This document shows positions 8,446 to 17,100 of a stretch of 64,000 bases of DNA, one piece after another. The translations under genes and the position numbers were made by a program. The DNA is from Streptomyces hygroscopicus subsp. hygroscopicus (GTDB taxonomy: Bacteria; Actinomycetota; Actinomycetes; Streptomycetales; Streptomycetaceae): NCBI RefSeq assembly GCF_030269125.1, contig NZ_BSSM01000004.1:1-64000 (forward strand), in the 5' to 3' direction. Under the pieces are notes generated by a model, which saw only the letters and a program-made list of their open reading frames with translations, made no database searches and was not told the origin of the DNA. Position 1 is the first letter of the stretch. Each line of letters opens with the position of its first letter.

Positions 8446-9618
8446 CTATGGGTGGTCCAAAGCCGCGGCGATGTCCGCCCAGAGGTCCTCCGGATGCTCG
8501 ATGCCGACCGACATCCGCACGGTGCCCGCGCCGATCCCGGCGGCCGTGAGCGCCGCGTCGTCCAGCTCCCGGTGCGAGGTGGACGCCGGGTGCGTGACCA
8601 GCGTCTCCACGCCGCCCAACGACAGCGCCAGGCGCGCGACCCGGACCCGCTCGATGAAGGCGCGTCCCGCCTCCCGGCCGCCGGTGAGGTCGAACGAGAC
8701 CATGCCGCCGCCCCCGTCGAGGAGCCTCCGCGCGCGGTCGTACGAGGGATGCCGCGGGAGCCAGGGCCAGTGCACGGCGGCCACGCGCCCGTGCGCGGCC
8801 AGGCGCTGGGCCAGGATGCCGGCGCCGGCGCAGTGCTGCCGCATGCGCAGCGGGAGGGTGGGCAGGCCGCGCAGGGTCAGCCAGGCCGCGAACGGGTCGG
8901 CGCAGGCGCCGAGTTCGACGGTCCGGGGCCACACCCGGTCCCGCACGCCGGCGTCGGCGAACACCGCCACTCCGCCGAGCACGTCGGAGTGCCCGGCCAG
9001 GTACTTCGTCGTGGAGTGCACGACCACGTCGGCGCCGTGCTCGATCGGACGGCACAGCACCGGCGAGGCGAGGGAGTTGTCCACCATGCCGAGCACGCCG
9101 TGCCGCCGGGCCTCGGCCAGCAGGCCGGTCAGGTCGGGGACCCGCCCCGTGGGGTTGGCGATGGTCTCCAGGTGCAGCAACCGGGTGGCGGGGCGGACCA
9201 GGCGGGCGAACTCGGCCGGGTCGTCACCGCTGATGTAGTCCACGTCGACGCCGTACCGCGCGGCGAGGTCGGAGAGGACGGAGTACGTGCCGCCGTACAG
9301 GCAGCGCCCGGCGATCACATGGTCGCCGGGCCGCAGCAGTGCCAGGAGTACGCCGCTGATCGCGCCCATCCCGGAGGCGAACGCGATCGCGGCGGCCCCG
9401 CCCTCCAGGTCCGCGAGGGTCCGTTCCAGTGCCCGCACGGTGGGGTTGCCGCGTCGGGAGTAGACGTACGCCCTGTCCGGTCCGCCCATGGCCTCGGCCA
9501 GTTCGGCGGCGGAGTCGAAGGCGAAGGCCGAGGACTGGACGATCGGGACGCTCAGCGGCCTGCCGCCGGCCGTCGGGGGGTCGTGCCGCACCTGCACGGC
9601 GCGGGTCTGCATGTCCAT
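8446..9618 (-). CDS. PLP-dependent Cys/Met metabolism enzyme (gamma-lyase / cystathionine lyase family)
   Basis: This 390-residue fold type I PLP enzyme has YSRRGNPTVRALE near residue 52 (phosphate-binding Tyr and Arg), the active-site Tyr in CLYGGTYSVL near residue 105, and the Schiff-base Lys in HSTTKYLAGHSDVLGG near residue 198. The family includes methionine gamma-lyase, cystathionine gamma-lyase and O-acetylhomoserine sulfhydrylase. The Cys that follows the active-site Tyr in classical methionine gamma-lyase is a Gly here, so that activity is less certain. GGAGGAG precedes the ATG. It lies between the copper-box MFS gene and the N-oxygenase operon and could belong with either. Confidence 0.85.
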   Translation of the reverse strand: MDMQTRAVQVRHDPPTAGGRPLSVPIVQSSAFAFDSAAELAEAMGGPDRAYVYSRRGNPTVRALERTLADLEGGAAAIAFASGMGAISGVLLALLRPGDHVIAGRCLYGGTYSVLSDLAARYGVDVDYISGDDPAEFARLVRPATRLLHLETIANPTGRVPDLTGLLAEARRHGVLGMVDNSLASPVLCRPIEHGADVVVHSTTKYLAGHSDVLGGVAVFADAGVRDRVWPRTVELGACADPFAAWLTLRGLPTLPLRMRQHCAGAGILAQRLAAHGRVAAVHWPWLPRHPSYDRARRLLDGGGGMVSFDLTGGREAGRAFIERVRVARLALSLGGVETLVTHPASTSHRELDDAALTAAGIGAGTVRMSVGIEHPEDLWADIAAALDHP

Positions 9619-9644
9619 CAGGGGGCTCCTCCGTACACGGGACA

Positions 9645-9681
9645 GGGCCGTCCGCTCCGGTTGCCCGGGGCCGGACGGCCC
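9645..9681. terminator. Inverted repeat between the MFS and PLP-enzyme genes
   Basis: Arms GGGCCGTCCG and CGGACGGCCC (10 bp, 17-base loop) lie after the MFS stop and 27 bases before the PLP-enzyme start codon. No U-run follows. It may be an intrinsic terminator, an attenuator or an mRNA leader hairpin. Confidence 0.4.
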
Positions 9682-9756
9682 GTCGAGGGGTTCGTTGTCC
9701 GGATGGACGGCGGCCCCGGCAGAGGATGCCGTGCCGGTCCACCGTGAGGGTGCCCG

Positions 9757-11196
9757 TCAGACACCGGCCCGTTCGCCGGATGCCTCCCGGGCGGGGTCGG
9801 CCTGCGTCGCCGCCCGGTCGCCCCGCATGGCGAGCAGGGTGACCAGACCGCCGACGGCGGCGATCGCGGCGGCCCAGAGGAAGGCCGCGCCGAAACCGTC
9901 GGTCAGGGCGGGCAGGTCGCCGAGCCTGCCCGCGCCCTCGGAGGTGGCCACGGCGGTCAGCGCCGCGAGACCGAGGGCGGAACCCACCTGGTAGGTGGTG
10001 TTGACGATGCCGGACGCCAGACCCGCCTGCTCCTGCGGGGCGCCGGACATCGCGGCCATCATCGCGGGGATGTAGGCGAGCGACATGCCGAGGGCCGCGA
10101 CCAGCGACGCGGGCAGGACGTCCACCACGAAGGTGCCCGTGGGCTGTACCTGGGCCAGCCACACCAGACCCGCGGCGAGGACCAGCAGGCCGCCGCCGAT
10201 CAACGGCTTGGCGCCGAACTTCGCCAGCAGCCGGGCCGTGATGGCCGTCATGAAGATCATCAGCAGCACGGTCATCGGCAGCAGCGCGGCACCGGAGGCG
10301 AAGGCCCCGTAGCCGAGGACCTGCTGGAGGTACAGGTTGAGGAAGTACCACATCGGGATCCACGCCGCGCCGAGCAGCGCCATCGCCAGGTTCGCCGAAC
10401 CCAGGCGCGGGACCCGCCAGATGCCGAGCGGCATCAGCGGCTCGCGCACCGTCTTCTGGATGACGAAGAACAGGGCGAGCAGGGCGACCGCGCCGACCAG
10501 TTCGAGCACGGTGCCGGTCGAGGACCAGCCGGCCTCGGGGGCGCGGACGACGGCGAACACCGCGAGCGCGAGACCGGCCGTGACGGAGATCGCGCCGAGC
10601 ACGTCCACGCCGCCGCCGCGACGGCCGCCGACGGCCGGCAGCAGCTTGGAGGCCGCGAGCGTGCCGAGGCCGATCGGGATGTAGATGATGAACACCCACG
10701 GCCAGCTCAGCCACTGGGTGAACACACCGCCCATGAAGACGCCGGCCGTGCCGCCCGCGGGCGCCGCGGCACCGTAGAGCGCCATGGCCTTGCCCAGTTC
10801 CTTGGGGTCGTGGGCGAAGAGCATCATGAGCAGGGTCATCGCCGAGGGCGCGATCAGCGCGCCGCCCACGCCCTGGACCGCCCGGCCGACGACCTCCACG
10901 GACGCGCTCTGCGCGGCGGCGGCCACGATCGAGCCCGCGACCAGCACGCTCCAGCCGGTGATGAACACCTTGCGGGCGCCGAGCAGGTCGGACAGCCGGC
11001 CGCCGAGCAGCAGCAGGCCGCCGAAGGCGATGACATACGCGTTGAAGACCCACTGCAGCTCGCCCTGCGAGAAGCCGAGGTCCTTCTGCATCTCGGGAAG
11101 CGCCACCCCGATGATCGACGTGTCCATGATGACCATGAACTGGGCGGCGGCGAGCACGACCAGTGCCCACCAGCGCCGGGGATTGACCGCTGACAT
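9757..11196 (-). CDS. MFS drug exporter, DHA2 (14-helix, EmrB/QacA-like) family
   Basis: This 479-residue integral membrane proton antiporter exports small molecules. The N-terminus has the family signature in helix 1 (AAAQFMVIMDTSIIGVALP) and motif A GGRLSDLLGARKVF near residue 65. About 14 hydrophobic segments follow to residue 460. Its promoter region holds two CsoR-like copper boxes, which is unusual for a DHA2 exporter. Downstream on the same strand lie the PLP enzyme and the N-oxygenase operon. It may export a copper-related metabolite or that operon's product; the substrate is not readable. The ATG is preceded by AGAAGGGTGGAG. Confidence 0.9.
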   Translation of the reverse strand: MSAVNPRRWWALVVLAAAQFMVIMDTSIIGVALPEMQKDLGFSQGELQWVFNAYVIAFGGLLLLGGRLSDLLGARKVFITGWSVLVAGSIVAAAAQSASVEVVGRAVQGVGGALIAPSAMTLLMMLFAHDPKELGKAMALYGAAAPAGGTAGVFMGGVFTQWLSWPWVFIIYIPIGLGTLAASKLLPAVGGRRGGGVDVLGAISVTAGLALAVFAVVRAPEAGWSSTGTVLELVGAVALLALFFVIQKTVREPLMPLGIWRVPRLGSANLAMALLGAAWIPMWYFLNLYLQQVLGYGAFASGAALLPMTVLLMIFMTAITARLLAKFGAKPLIGGGLLVLAAGLVWLAQVQPTGTFVVDVLPASLVAALGMSLAYIPAMMAAMSGAPQEQAGLASGIVNTTYQVGSALGLAALTAVATSEGAGRLGDLPALTDGFGAAFLWAAAIAAVGGLVTLLAMRGDRAATQADPAREASGERAGV

Positions 11197-11217
11197 GACT
11201 CCACCCTTCTTGTTGTA

Positions 11218-11232
11218 TACCCCTGGGGGGTA
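11218..11232. promoter_or_regulatory. CsoR-like copper operator 1 (MFS promoter)
   Basis: TACCCCTGGGGGGTA is a pseudo-palindrome of C- and G-tracts bounded by TA, as in known CsoR sites. It lies 22 bases before the MFS start codon, where a bound repressor would block transcription or early elongation. Confidence 0.75.
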
Positions 11233-11251
11233 CCTGTGCGGTGCACCGTAG

Positions 11252-11270
11252 CATACCCATGGGGGGTATG
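11252..11270. promoter_or_regulatory. CsoR-like copper operator 2 (MFS promoter)
   Basis: CATACCCATGGGGGGTATG is a near-perfect 19-bp palindrome of the same type, 34 bases start-to-start from operator 1. Two boxes in tandem suggest tight copper control of the MFS gene. Confidence 0.72.
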
Positions 11271-11332
11271 TAAGAGCGTGAACTCGGGGATCACGTAGGG
11301 GAGTTGAGTCATGCGGTCGAGGGGTGCGAAAA

Positions 11333-11376
11333 GGCGAAGACCCCTCCGTCCCATGGGGAACGGAGGGGTCTTCGCC
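11333..11376 (-). terminator. Rho-independent terminator of the copper chaperone gene
   Basis: Perfect 17-bp arms (11333-11349 and 11360-11376) enclose a 10-base loop. On the minus strand the stem is followed by TTTT. It lies about 30 bases after the chaperone stop codon and separates that gene from the MFS promoter. Confidence 0.9.
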
Positions 11377-11407
11377 CGGGGTGCACCGCGCCTGCCGGCG
11401 CGGGGCC

Positions 11408-11701
11408 TCAGATCTGGCCGACGAGTTCGTAGCCCGCCTCGTCCACGGCGGCGCGGACGGCTTCCTCGTCGAGCGGGGCGGCGGAGGTCACGGTGACCTC
11501 GCCGGTGTCGGCGACGGCGGTGACCGCGGTGACGCCGTCCAGGCCGGAGACCTCCTTGGAGATGGCGGACTCGCAGTGGCCGCAGGTCATGCCGGAGACC
11601 TTGTACACGGTGGTGACGCCGCTGCCGTGGACCTGCACGTCGGTCGCCGCGCCGGTGCCGCAGGAGCCGCAGCAGGAGCCGGAGTTCGTCTGTTCGGTCA
11701 T
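11408..11701 (-). CDS. copZ: Copper chaperone CopZ-like, heavy-metal-associated domain with extra N-terminal Cys cluster
   Basis: This 97-residue cytosolic copper carrier ends in a ferredoxin-like HMA domain. The metal motif is GMTCGHC near residue 38, followed by the usual beta-alpha-beta segments to the C-terminus. Ahead of it is an unusual cysteine-rich stretch, SGSCCGSCGTG at residues 8-18, which could bind further copper. The ATG at 11701 follows GAGGAAG; a frame extension to 11725 would encode that ribosome site as protein, so it was not chosen. The gene is divergent from the DUF6153-like and multicopper oxidase genes, with copper boxes between them. Confidence 0.88.
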   Translation of the reverse strand: MTEQTNSGSCCGSCGTGAATDVQVHGSGVTTVYKVSGMTCGHCESAISKEVSGLDGVTAVTAVADTGEVTVTSAAPLDEEAVRAAVDEAGYELVGQI

Positions 11702-11777
11702 GGCTTCTTCCTCGGGTGTGAGCATGGTTCGGTCCGCGGAAGGGCGGTAGCCCGGCCTCCCGACGAGATGAACGATA

Positions 11778-11792
11778 TACCCCCCAGGGGTA
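11778..11792. promoter_or_regulatory. CsoR-like copper operator 3 (copZ promoter)
   Basis: TACCCCCCAGGGGTA lies 77 bases before the copZ start. On the minus strand TATATC follows it directly, so the box would occupy the promoter spacer. Confidence 0.75.
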
Positions 11793-11833
11793 CTTAGTCA
11801 TCTGATCGTCTCCGCGGGGTCGAGTGGACGGCC

Positions 11834-11848
11834 TACCCCTAGGGGGTA
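11834..11848. promoter_or_regulatory. CsoR-like copper operator 4 (oxidase-side promoter)
   Basis: TACCCCTAGGGGGTA is the closest of the four to a perfect palindrome. It lies 60 bases before the small membrane protein gene that leads to the multicopper oxidase. Confidence 0.78.
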
Positions 11849-11908
11849 TAGTGACGTGCCTGGAGCGTGTGACGGGCGAGGCGGGGGCCGGAAAGGGGTT
11901 GGCGACAG

Positions 11909-12334
11909 GTGACGTACCGGCGGACGGGTTCCCACCGCGGCGCGGCGCGCCGGTCGTGGGCCGCCGTCCTGGCGTTGCTCGCCGCCTTCGTCGTCCTGGT
12001 CCACCACGACATGGGCGCGGCTCCCGCCGCACCCGCGACCGCCATGAGTGCTATGTCCGGGACGGAGCACGCCGCGCACGGCATGACCGGACCGGACACG
12101 GCCGCCCTGACCTCGGCCATGGACCACGACGCCGACGGCGCCTGCTCCGGCGCCGACATGCAGCACTGCACCTCCGGCGCCGTCGGCTCACCGCAGTGGC
12201 TCGCGCCGCCGACCGTGCGGACCCCTGCCGTCCCGGGCGCTCCCGGACACGGCGTCCTCGCCGGACGCGGCCTTCCGGGCAACCCGCACCGCGCGCCGCC
12301 GGACCTCTCCGTCCTCTCCCGACTGCTGATCTAG
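11909..12334 (+). CDS. Small Met/His-rich membrane protein of the copper module (DUF6153-like)
   Basis: This 141-residue protein has a basic N-terminus, one hydrophobic helix (about 17-31, AAVLALLAAFVVLVHHDMG) and a His/Met-rich tail with HHDMG, EHAAHGMTG and MDHDADGACSGADMQHC. The likely topology is a signal anchor with the tail outside. Such residues commonly bind copper. It resembles the DUF6153 proteins that sit beside multicopper oxidases in streptomycetes; I recall this family only loosely. The start is GTG with a weak ribosome site. The gene lies between copper box 4 and the oxidase, so co-regulation is likely. Its activity is unknown. Confidence 0.7.
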   Translation: MTYRRTGSHRGAARRSWAAVLALLAAFVVLVHHDMGAAPAAPATAMSAMSGTEHAAHGMTGPDTAALTSAMDHDADGACSGADMQHCTSGAVGSPQWLAPPTVRTPAVPGAPGHGVLAGRGLPGNPHRAPPDLSVLSRLLI

Positions 12335-12423
12335 GCCGCCTTCTCGCGGCCCGTTCCCCGGACATCGCGGGGGCGATGCCGCATGCGCGCAGGTCGACCG
12401 CATCTCGAGAAGAGGCATCGCAC

Positions 12424-14046
12424 ATGAACAGCATCAACCGACGCTCCGCCCTGCTGGCCGGTCTCGCCGTCGCGGGAGGAGGAGCGCTCGCCGCGTGCGG
12501 CGGCTCCGGCTCCACGCCGGCCCTGGTGAGCCCCGACAGCAAGGTGGTCGCGACCACCGACAAGAAGCGCAAGGGCACCGGCAAGGTGCGCAACGTGACC
12601 CTGACCGCGGCGCCCGCCATGCTCGACCTCGGCGGCAAGGTGATGGCGAAGAGCTGGGCCTTCGGAGGCCGGACCCCCGGCAAGGAGATCCGGGTGTCCG
12701 CCGGCGACACCCTCGCCGCCGAACTCTCCAACCAGTTGCCGGACCGGACCACGACGTCCATCCACTGGCACGGCATCGCCCTGCGCGCCGACATGGACGG
12801 CGTGCCCCCGGCCACCCAGAGCGCCGTCCGCGCCGGCCGCAACTTCACCTACCGCTTCCTCGCCGACACCCCCGGTACCTACTTCTTCCACCCGCACGTC
12901 GGTGTCCAGCTCGACCGCGGCCTGCACGCCCCGCTGATCGTGGAGGACCCGAGGGAACCGCTGTCGTACGACGACGAGTGGGTCGTCGTCCTGGACGACT
13001 GGGTCGACGGTGTCACCGGCACCCCCGACCAGGTCCTCGCCGAACTGAGCCAGGGCATGGGCGGCATGGACATGGGCGGCTCGGGGCACGGCGGCTCGTC
13101 CGGCCACGACATGGGTGACATGGGCGGCATGGACATGGGCGACATGGGCGGCATGGACATGAGCGGCGGGGGCTCGGGCAAGGGGGGCGAGGCGTCGTCC
13201 GGCTCGATGAAGTTCATGCTCATGGGCGCGCGCAGCACTCTGCTCGGCGGCGACGCGGGTGACGTCAAGTACCCGTACCACCTGGTCAACGGGCGGGTCC
13301 CGGCCGACCCCGACGTCTACACCGGCAAGCCCGGCAAGCGGGTGCGGCTGCGCCTCGTCAACGCCGGCGGCGACACGGCGTACCGCGTCGCGCTCGGCGG
13401 CCACAAGCTGACCATCACCCACACCGACGGCTTCCCGGTCGCCCACCAGGAGGTGGACGCGCTGCTGGTGGGCATGGGGGAGCGGTACGACGTCCTCGTG
13501 ACGCTCGCCGACGGGGTCTTCCCGCTGGTCGCCGTCGCCGAGGGCAAGAACGCGAGCGGCATGGCGCTGGTGCGCACCGGCTCCGGCGCCGCGCCGAAGC
13601 CGAGCGTCCGCCCGAAGGAACTGGACGGCATGATCATGAACGCCGCCGGGCTGAAGGCGGCCGACGACGTCCGCCTGGCGACGAGGAGGACCGACCGGGT
13701 CCACCGGATCGAGCTGACCGGCGGCATGGCCAGGTACGACTGGGGCATCAACGGCAAGCGCTACGACATGAAGCACCCCACCGCGCATCCGGTCCTGGTC
13801 GAGCAGGGCGAGCGCGTCCGGCTGGACTTCGTCAACAAGACGGGCATGTGGCACCCGATGCATCTGCACGGCCACACCTACCAGCTCGGCACCGGCGGTC
13901 CGCGCAAGGACACCACCATCGTGCTGCCCGGACGCACGGTGTCCGTGTACTTCGACGCGGACAACCCCGGCCAGTGGATGCTCCACTGCCACAACGCCTA
14001 CCACGGCGAGGCGGGGATGATGGCGCTGCTCGCCTACGAGGCGTGA
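12424..14046 (+). CDS. Multicopper oxidase, Tat-exported lipoprotein with Met-rich insert
   Basis: This 540-residue oxidase probably oxidises Cu(I) outside the cell, coupled to O2 reduction. The N-terminus carries a Tat motif (NRRSALLAG) and a lipobox LAAC with Cys near residue 20. Copper ligands are HWHG near residue 118, HPHVG near residue 157, HPMHLHGHTY near residue 480 and HCHNAYHGEAGM near residue 523, the last with the type 1 Cys and axial Met. Between cupredoxin domains 1 and 2, about residues 214-250, lies a Gly/Met/His-rich insert of repeated MGGMDMG units. ATG and AGAAGAGG set the start; the frame is open further upstream without a ribosome site. Confidence 0.92.
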   Translation: MNSINRRSALLAGLAVAGGGALAACGGSGSTPALVSPDSKVVATTDKKRKGTGKVRNVTLTAAPAMLDLGGKVMAKSWAFGGRTPGKEIRVSAGDTLAAELSNQLPDRTTTSIHWHGIALRADMDGVPPATQSAVRAGRNFTYRFLADTPGTYFFHPHVGVQLDRGLHAPLIVEDPREPLSYDDEWVVVLDDWVDGVTGTPDQVLAELSQGMGGMDMGGSGHGGSSGHDMGDMGGMDMGDMGGMDMSGGGSGKGGEASSGSMKFMLMGARSTLLGGDAGDVKYPYHLVNGRVPADPDVYTGKPGKRVRLRLVNAGGDTAYRVALGGHKLTITHTDGFPVAHQEVDALLVGMGERYDVLVTLADGVFPLVAVAEGKNASGMALVRTGSGAAPKPSVRPKELDGMIMNAAGLKAADDVRLATRRTDRVHRIELTGGMARYDWGINGKRYDMKHPTAHPVLVEQGERVRLDFVNKTGMWHPMHLHGHTYQLGTGGPRKDTTIVLPGRTVSVYFDADNPGQWMLHCHNAYHGEAGMMALLAYEA

Positions 14047-14052
14047 CGGCAC

Positions 14053-14090
14053 GAGGGGGGTGCGGGCGCCGAGCGGCCCGCACCCCCCTC
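14053..14090. terminator. Bidirectional terminator between the multicopper oxidase and icmF genes
   Basis: Perfect 15-bp arms (14053-14067 and 14076-14090) with an 8-base loop lie between two convergent stop codons, so the hairpin can end both transcripts. Confidence 0.8.
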
Positions 14091-14100
14091 GCCCCGTGCG

Positions 14101-17100
14101 TCAGACGTTGCGCCGGTACTGGCCGCCCACCTCGAAGAACGCCTCGGTGATCTGCTGGAGGGTGCAGACCCGCGCTGCGTCCATGAGCACCGTGAAGACG
14201 TTGTCCCCGTTGACGGCCGCCGCCTTGAGGGCGGTCAGCGCGGCGTGCGCCTCCTGCTGGTGCCGGGACTGGAAGTCCCGCACGCGCTCCAGCTGGGAGC
14301 GCTTCTCCTGCTCGGTGGCGCGGGCCAGCTCGATGGCGCCCGGCTCGGCGCCCTCCGCGTGCGGGTTGCGGAAGGTGTTGACGCCGATGATGGGCAGCGA
14401 GCCGTCGTGCTTGCGCTGCTCGTAGAGCATCGACTCGTCCTGGATACGGCCGCGCTGGTAGCCGGTCTCCATCGCGCCGAGCACGCCGCCGCGCTCGCTG
14501 ATCCGCTCGAACTCCAGCAGCACGGCTTCCTCGACCAGGTCGGTCAGCTCGTCGATGATGAACGAGCCCTGGAGCGGGTTCTCGTTCATCGCGAGGCCCC
14601 ACTCGCGGTTGATGATCAGCTGGATGGCCAGGGCCCGGCGGACGGATTCCTCGGTCGGGGTGGTCACGGCCTCGTCGTAGGCGTTGGTGTGCAGGCTGTT
14701 GCAGTTGTCGTAGATCGCGATGAGCGCCTGCAACGTGGTGCGGATGTCGTTGAAGTCCATCTCCTGGGCGTGCAGGGAGCGGCCCGAGGTCTGGACGTGG
14801 TACTTCAGCTTCTGCGAACGCTCGCCCGCGCCGTACTTCCGCTTCATCGCGACCGCCCAGATGCGGCGCGCGACCCGGCCGAGCACCGAGTACTCGGGGG
14901 CCATGCCGTTGGAGAAGAAGAACGACAGGTTGGGCGCGAAGTCGTCCACGTCCATGCCGCGCGCCAGGTACGCCTCCACGTAGGTGAAGCCGTTGGCGAG
15001 GGTGAAGGCCAGCTGGCTGATCGGGTTCGCGCCCGCCTCGGCGATGTGGTAGCCGGAGATGGACACCGAGTAGAAGTTGCGGACCTTGTTGGCGATGAAC
15101 CACTCCTGGATGTCGGCCATCATCCGCAGCGAGAACTCGGTGGAGAACAGGCAGGTGTTCTGTCCCTGGTCCTCCTTGAGGATGTCGGCCTGCACGGTGC
15201 CGCGCACGCTCGCCAGCGCGTCGGCCCGCAGCCCGGCCGCCTCCTCGGCCGAGGGATCGCGGCCCTCGGCGGCGCGGAACCGCTCGATCTGCTGGTCGAT
15301 CGCCGTGTTGAGGAAGAACGCCAGCACGGTGGGCGCCGGACCGTTGATCGTCATCGAGACCGAGGTCGTCGGCGCGGTCAGGTCGAAGCCGTCGTAGAGC
15401 GCCTTCATGTCGTCCAGGTGCGCGACCGAGACACCGGAGGTGCCGACCTTGCCGTAGATGTCGGGACGCTCGCCCGGGTCGCGGCCGTAGAGGGTGACCG
15501 AGTCGAAGGCGGTGGACAGCCGGGTGGCGGGCTGGCCCTCCGACAGGAGCTTGAAGCGCCGGTTGGTGCGGAACGGGTCGCCCTCGCCGGCGAACATGCG
15601 CGCCGGGTCCTCGCCGTCGCGCTTGAAGGGGAACACCCCGGCGGTGAAGGGGAAGTAGCCCGGCAGGTTCTCCCGGCGCCAGAACCGCACCAGCTCACCG
15701 TGGTCGGTGAACCGGGGCAGTGCCACCCGGGGGATGCTGTTGCCCGACAGGGACTCGCGGGTCAGCCTGGTGCGGATCTCCCGGTCGCGGATCTTCACGA
15801 CCTGTTCCTCGCCGGAGTACGACGCCACGACGGCGGGCCAGTTCTCCAGCTGCTCGGTGACCTCGTGCGGCAGCCGCCTGCGGGCGTCCGTGAGCAGGGC
15901 GTCCACGTTGTCCGCGTCGGAACCGGCCGCGGTGAGCTCGCCCTTGACCGCGTCCAGCCGCTGCACCCGCCGCGCCGCCTCGGCCAGCACCTCGGTCTCG
16001 GCGTGGTACGCGCGGACCGTCTCGGTGATCTCGGCGAGGTAGCGGACCCGGTCGGCCGGCACCACCTGGCGGATGCCGGAGGAGTGGCGCACGGAGACGG
16101 GCGCGAGGGTGCCCTCCCGCAGATGCAGCCCCTTCTCGTCGAGGGCCGACTTCAGGTGCTGGAAGAGCGCGGTGACCCCGTCGTCGTGGAAGGTCGCGGC
16201 CGAGGTGCCGTACACCGGCATGTCCTCGGGCTTCTTGTCGAACGCCTCACGGTTGCGCACCAGCTGGCGGCTCACGTCGCGCAGCGCGTCCTTGGCGCCG
16301 CGCCGCTCGAACTTGTTGACCGCGACCACGTCGGCGAAGTCGAGCATGTCGATCTTCTCGAGCTGGGACGCGGCGCCGAACTCCGGGGTCATCACGTACA
16401 GGGAGGTGTCGACGAACGGCACGATCGCCGCGTCGCCCTGGCCGATGCCCGGCGTCTCCACGATCACCAGGTCGTACCCGGCGGCCTTGACCACGTCGAT
16501 GACCTCGGTGAGGTGCTCGGGCAGCTCATGGCTGCCGCGCGTGGCGAGGCTGCGGAAGAAGACCCGGTTCCCGTCCAGGGAGTTCATCCGGATCCGGTCG
16601 CCGAGCAGCGCGCCGCCGCCGCGCCGGCGGGTCGGGTCGACCGCGATCACCGCGATGCGCAGCTTGTCCTGCTGGTCCACGCGGAAGCGGCGCACCAGCT
16701 CGTCGGTCAGCGACGACTTGCCGGAGCCGCCGGTGCCGGTGATGCCGAGGACGGGCACCACCCGTCCCGCCGCCGCGTCCCGCAGCCGCGCGAGGAACTC
16801 CGGGGACAGCTTGCCGAGTTCGGCGCCCGTGATGGCGCGGGCGGTGGCGAACCGGTCGCCCGCGAGCACGGCGTCGACGTCCGCCGGCCTGCCCTCCCAC
16901 AGGTCGAAGTCGCAGTCCCGCACCACCGAGTTGATCATCCCGGCGAGGCCCATCCGCTGCCCGTCCTCGGGCGAGAAGATGGTCACCCCGTGCGTGCGCA
17001 GCCGGGTGATCTCCTCGGGCACGATCACGCCGCCCCCGCCGCCGACCACCCGGATGTGCTCCGCGCCCCGCTCGCGCAGCGACTCGACCAGGTACTCGAA

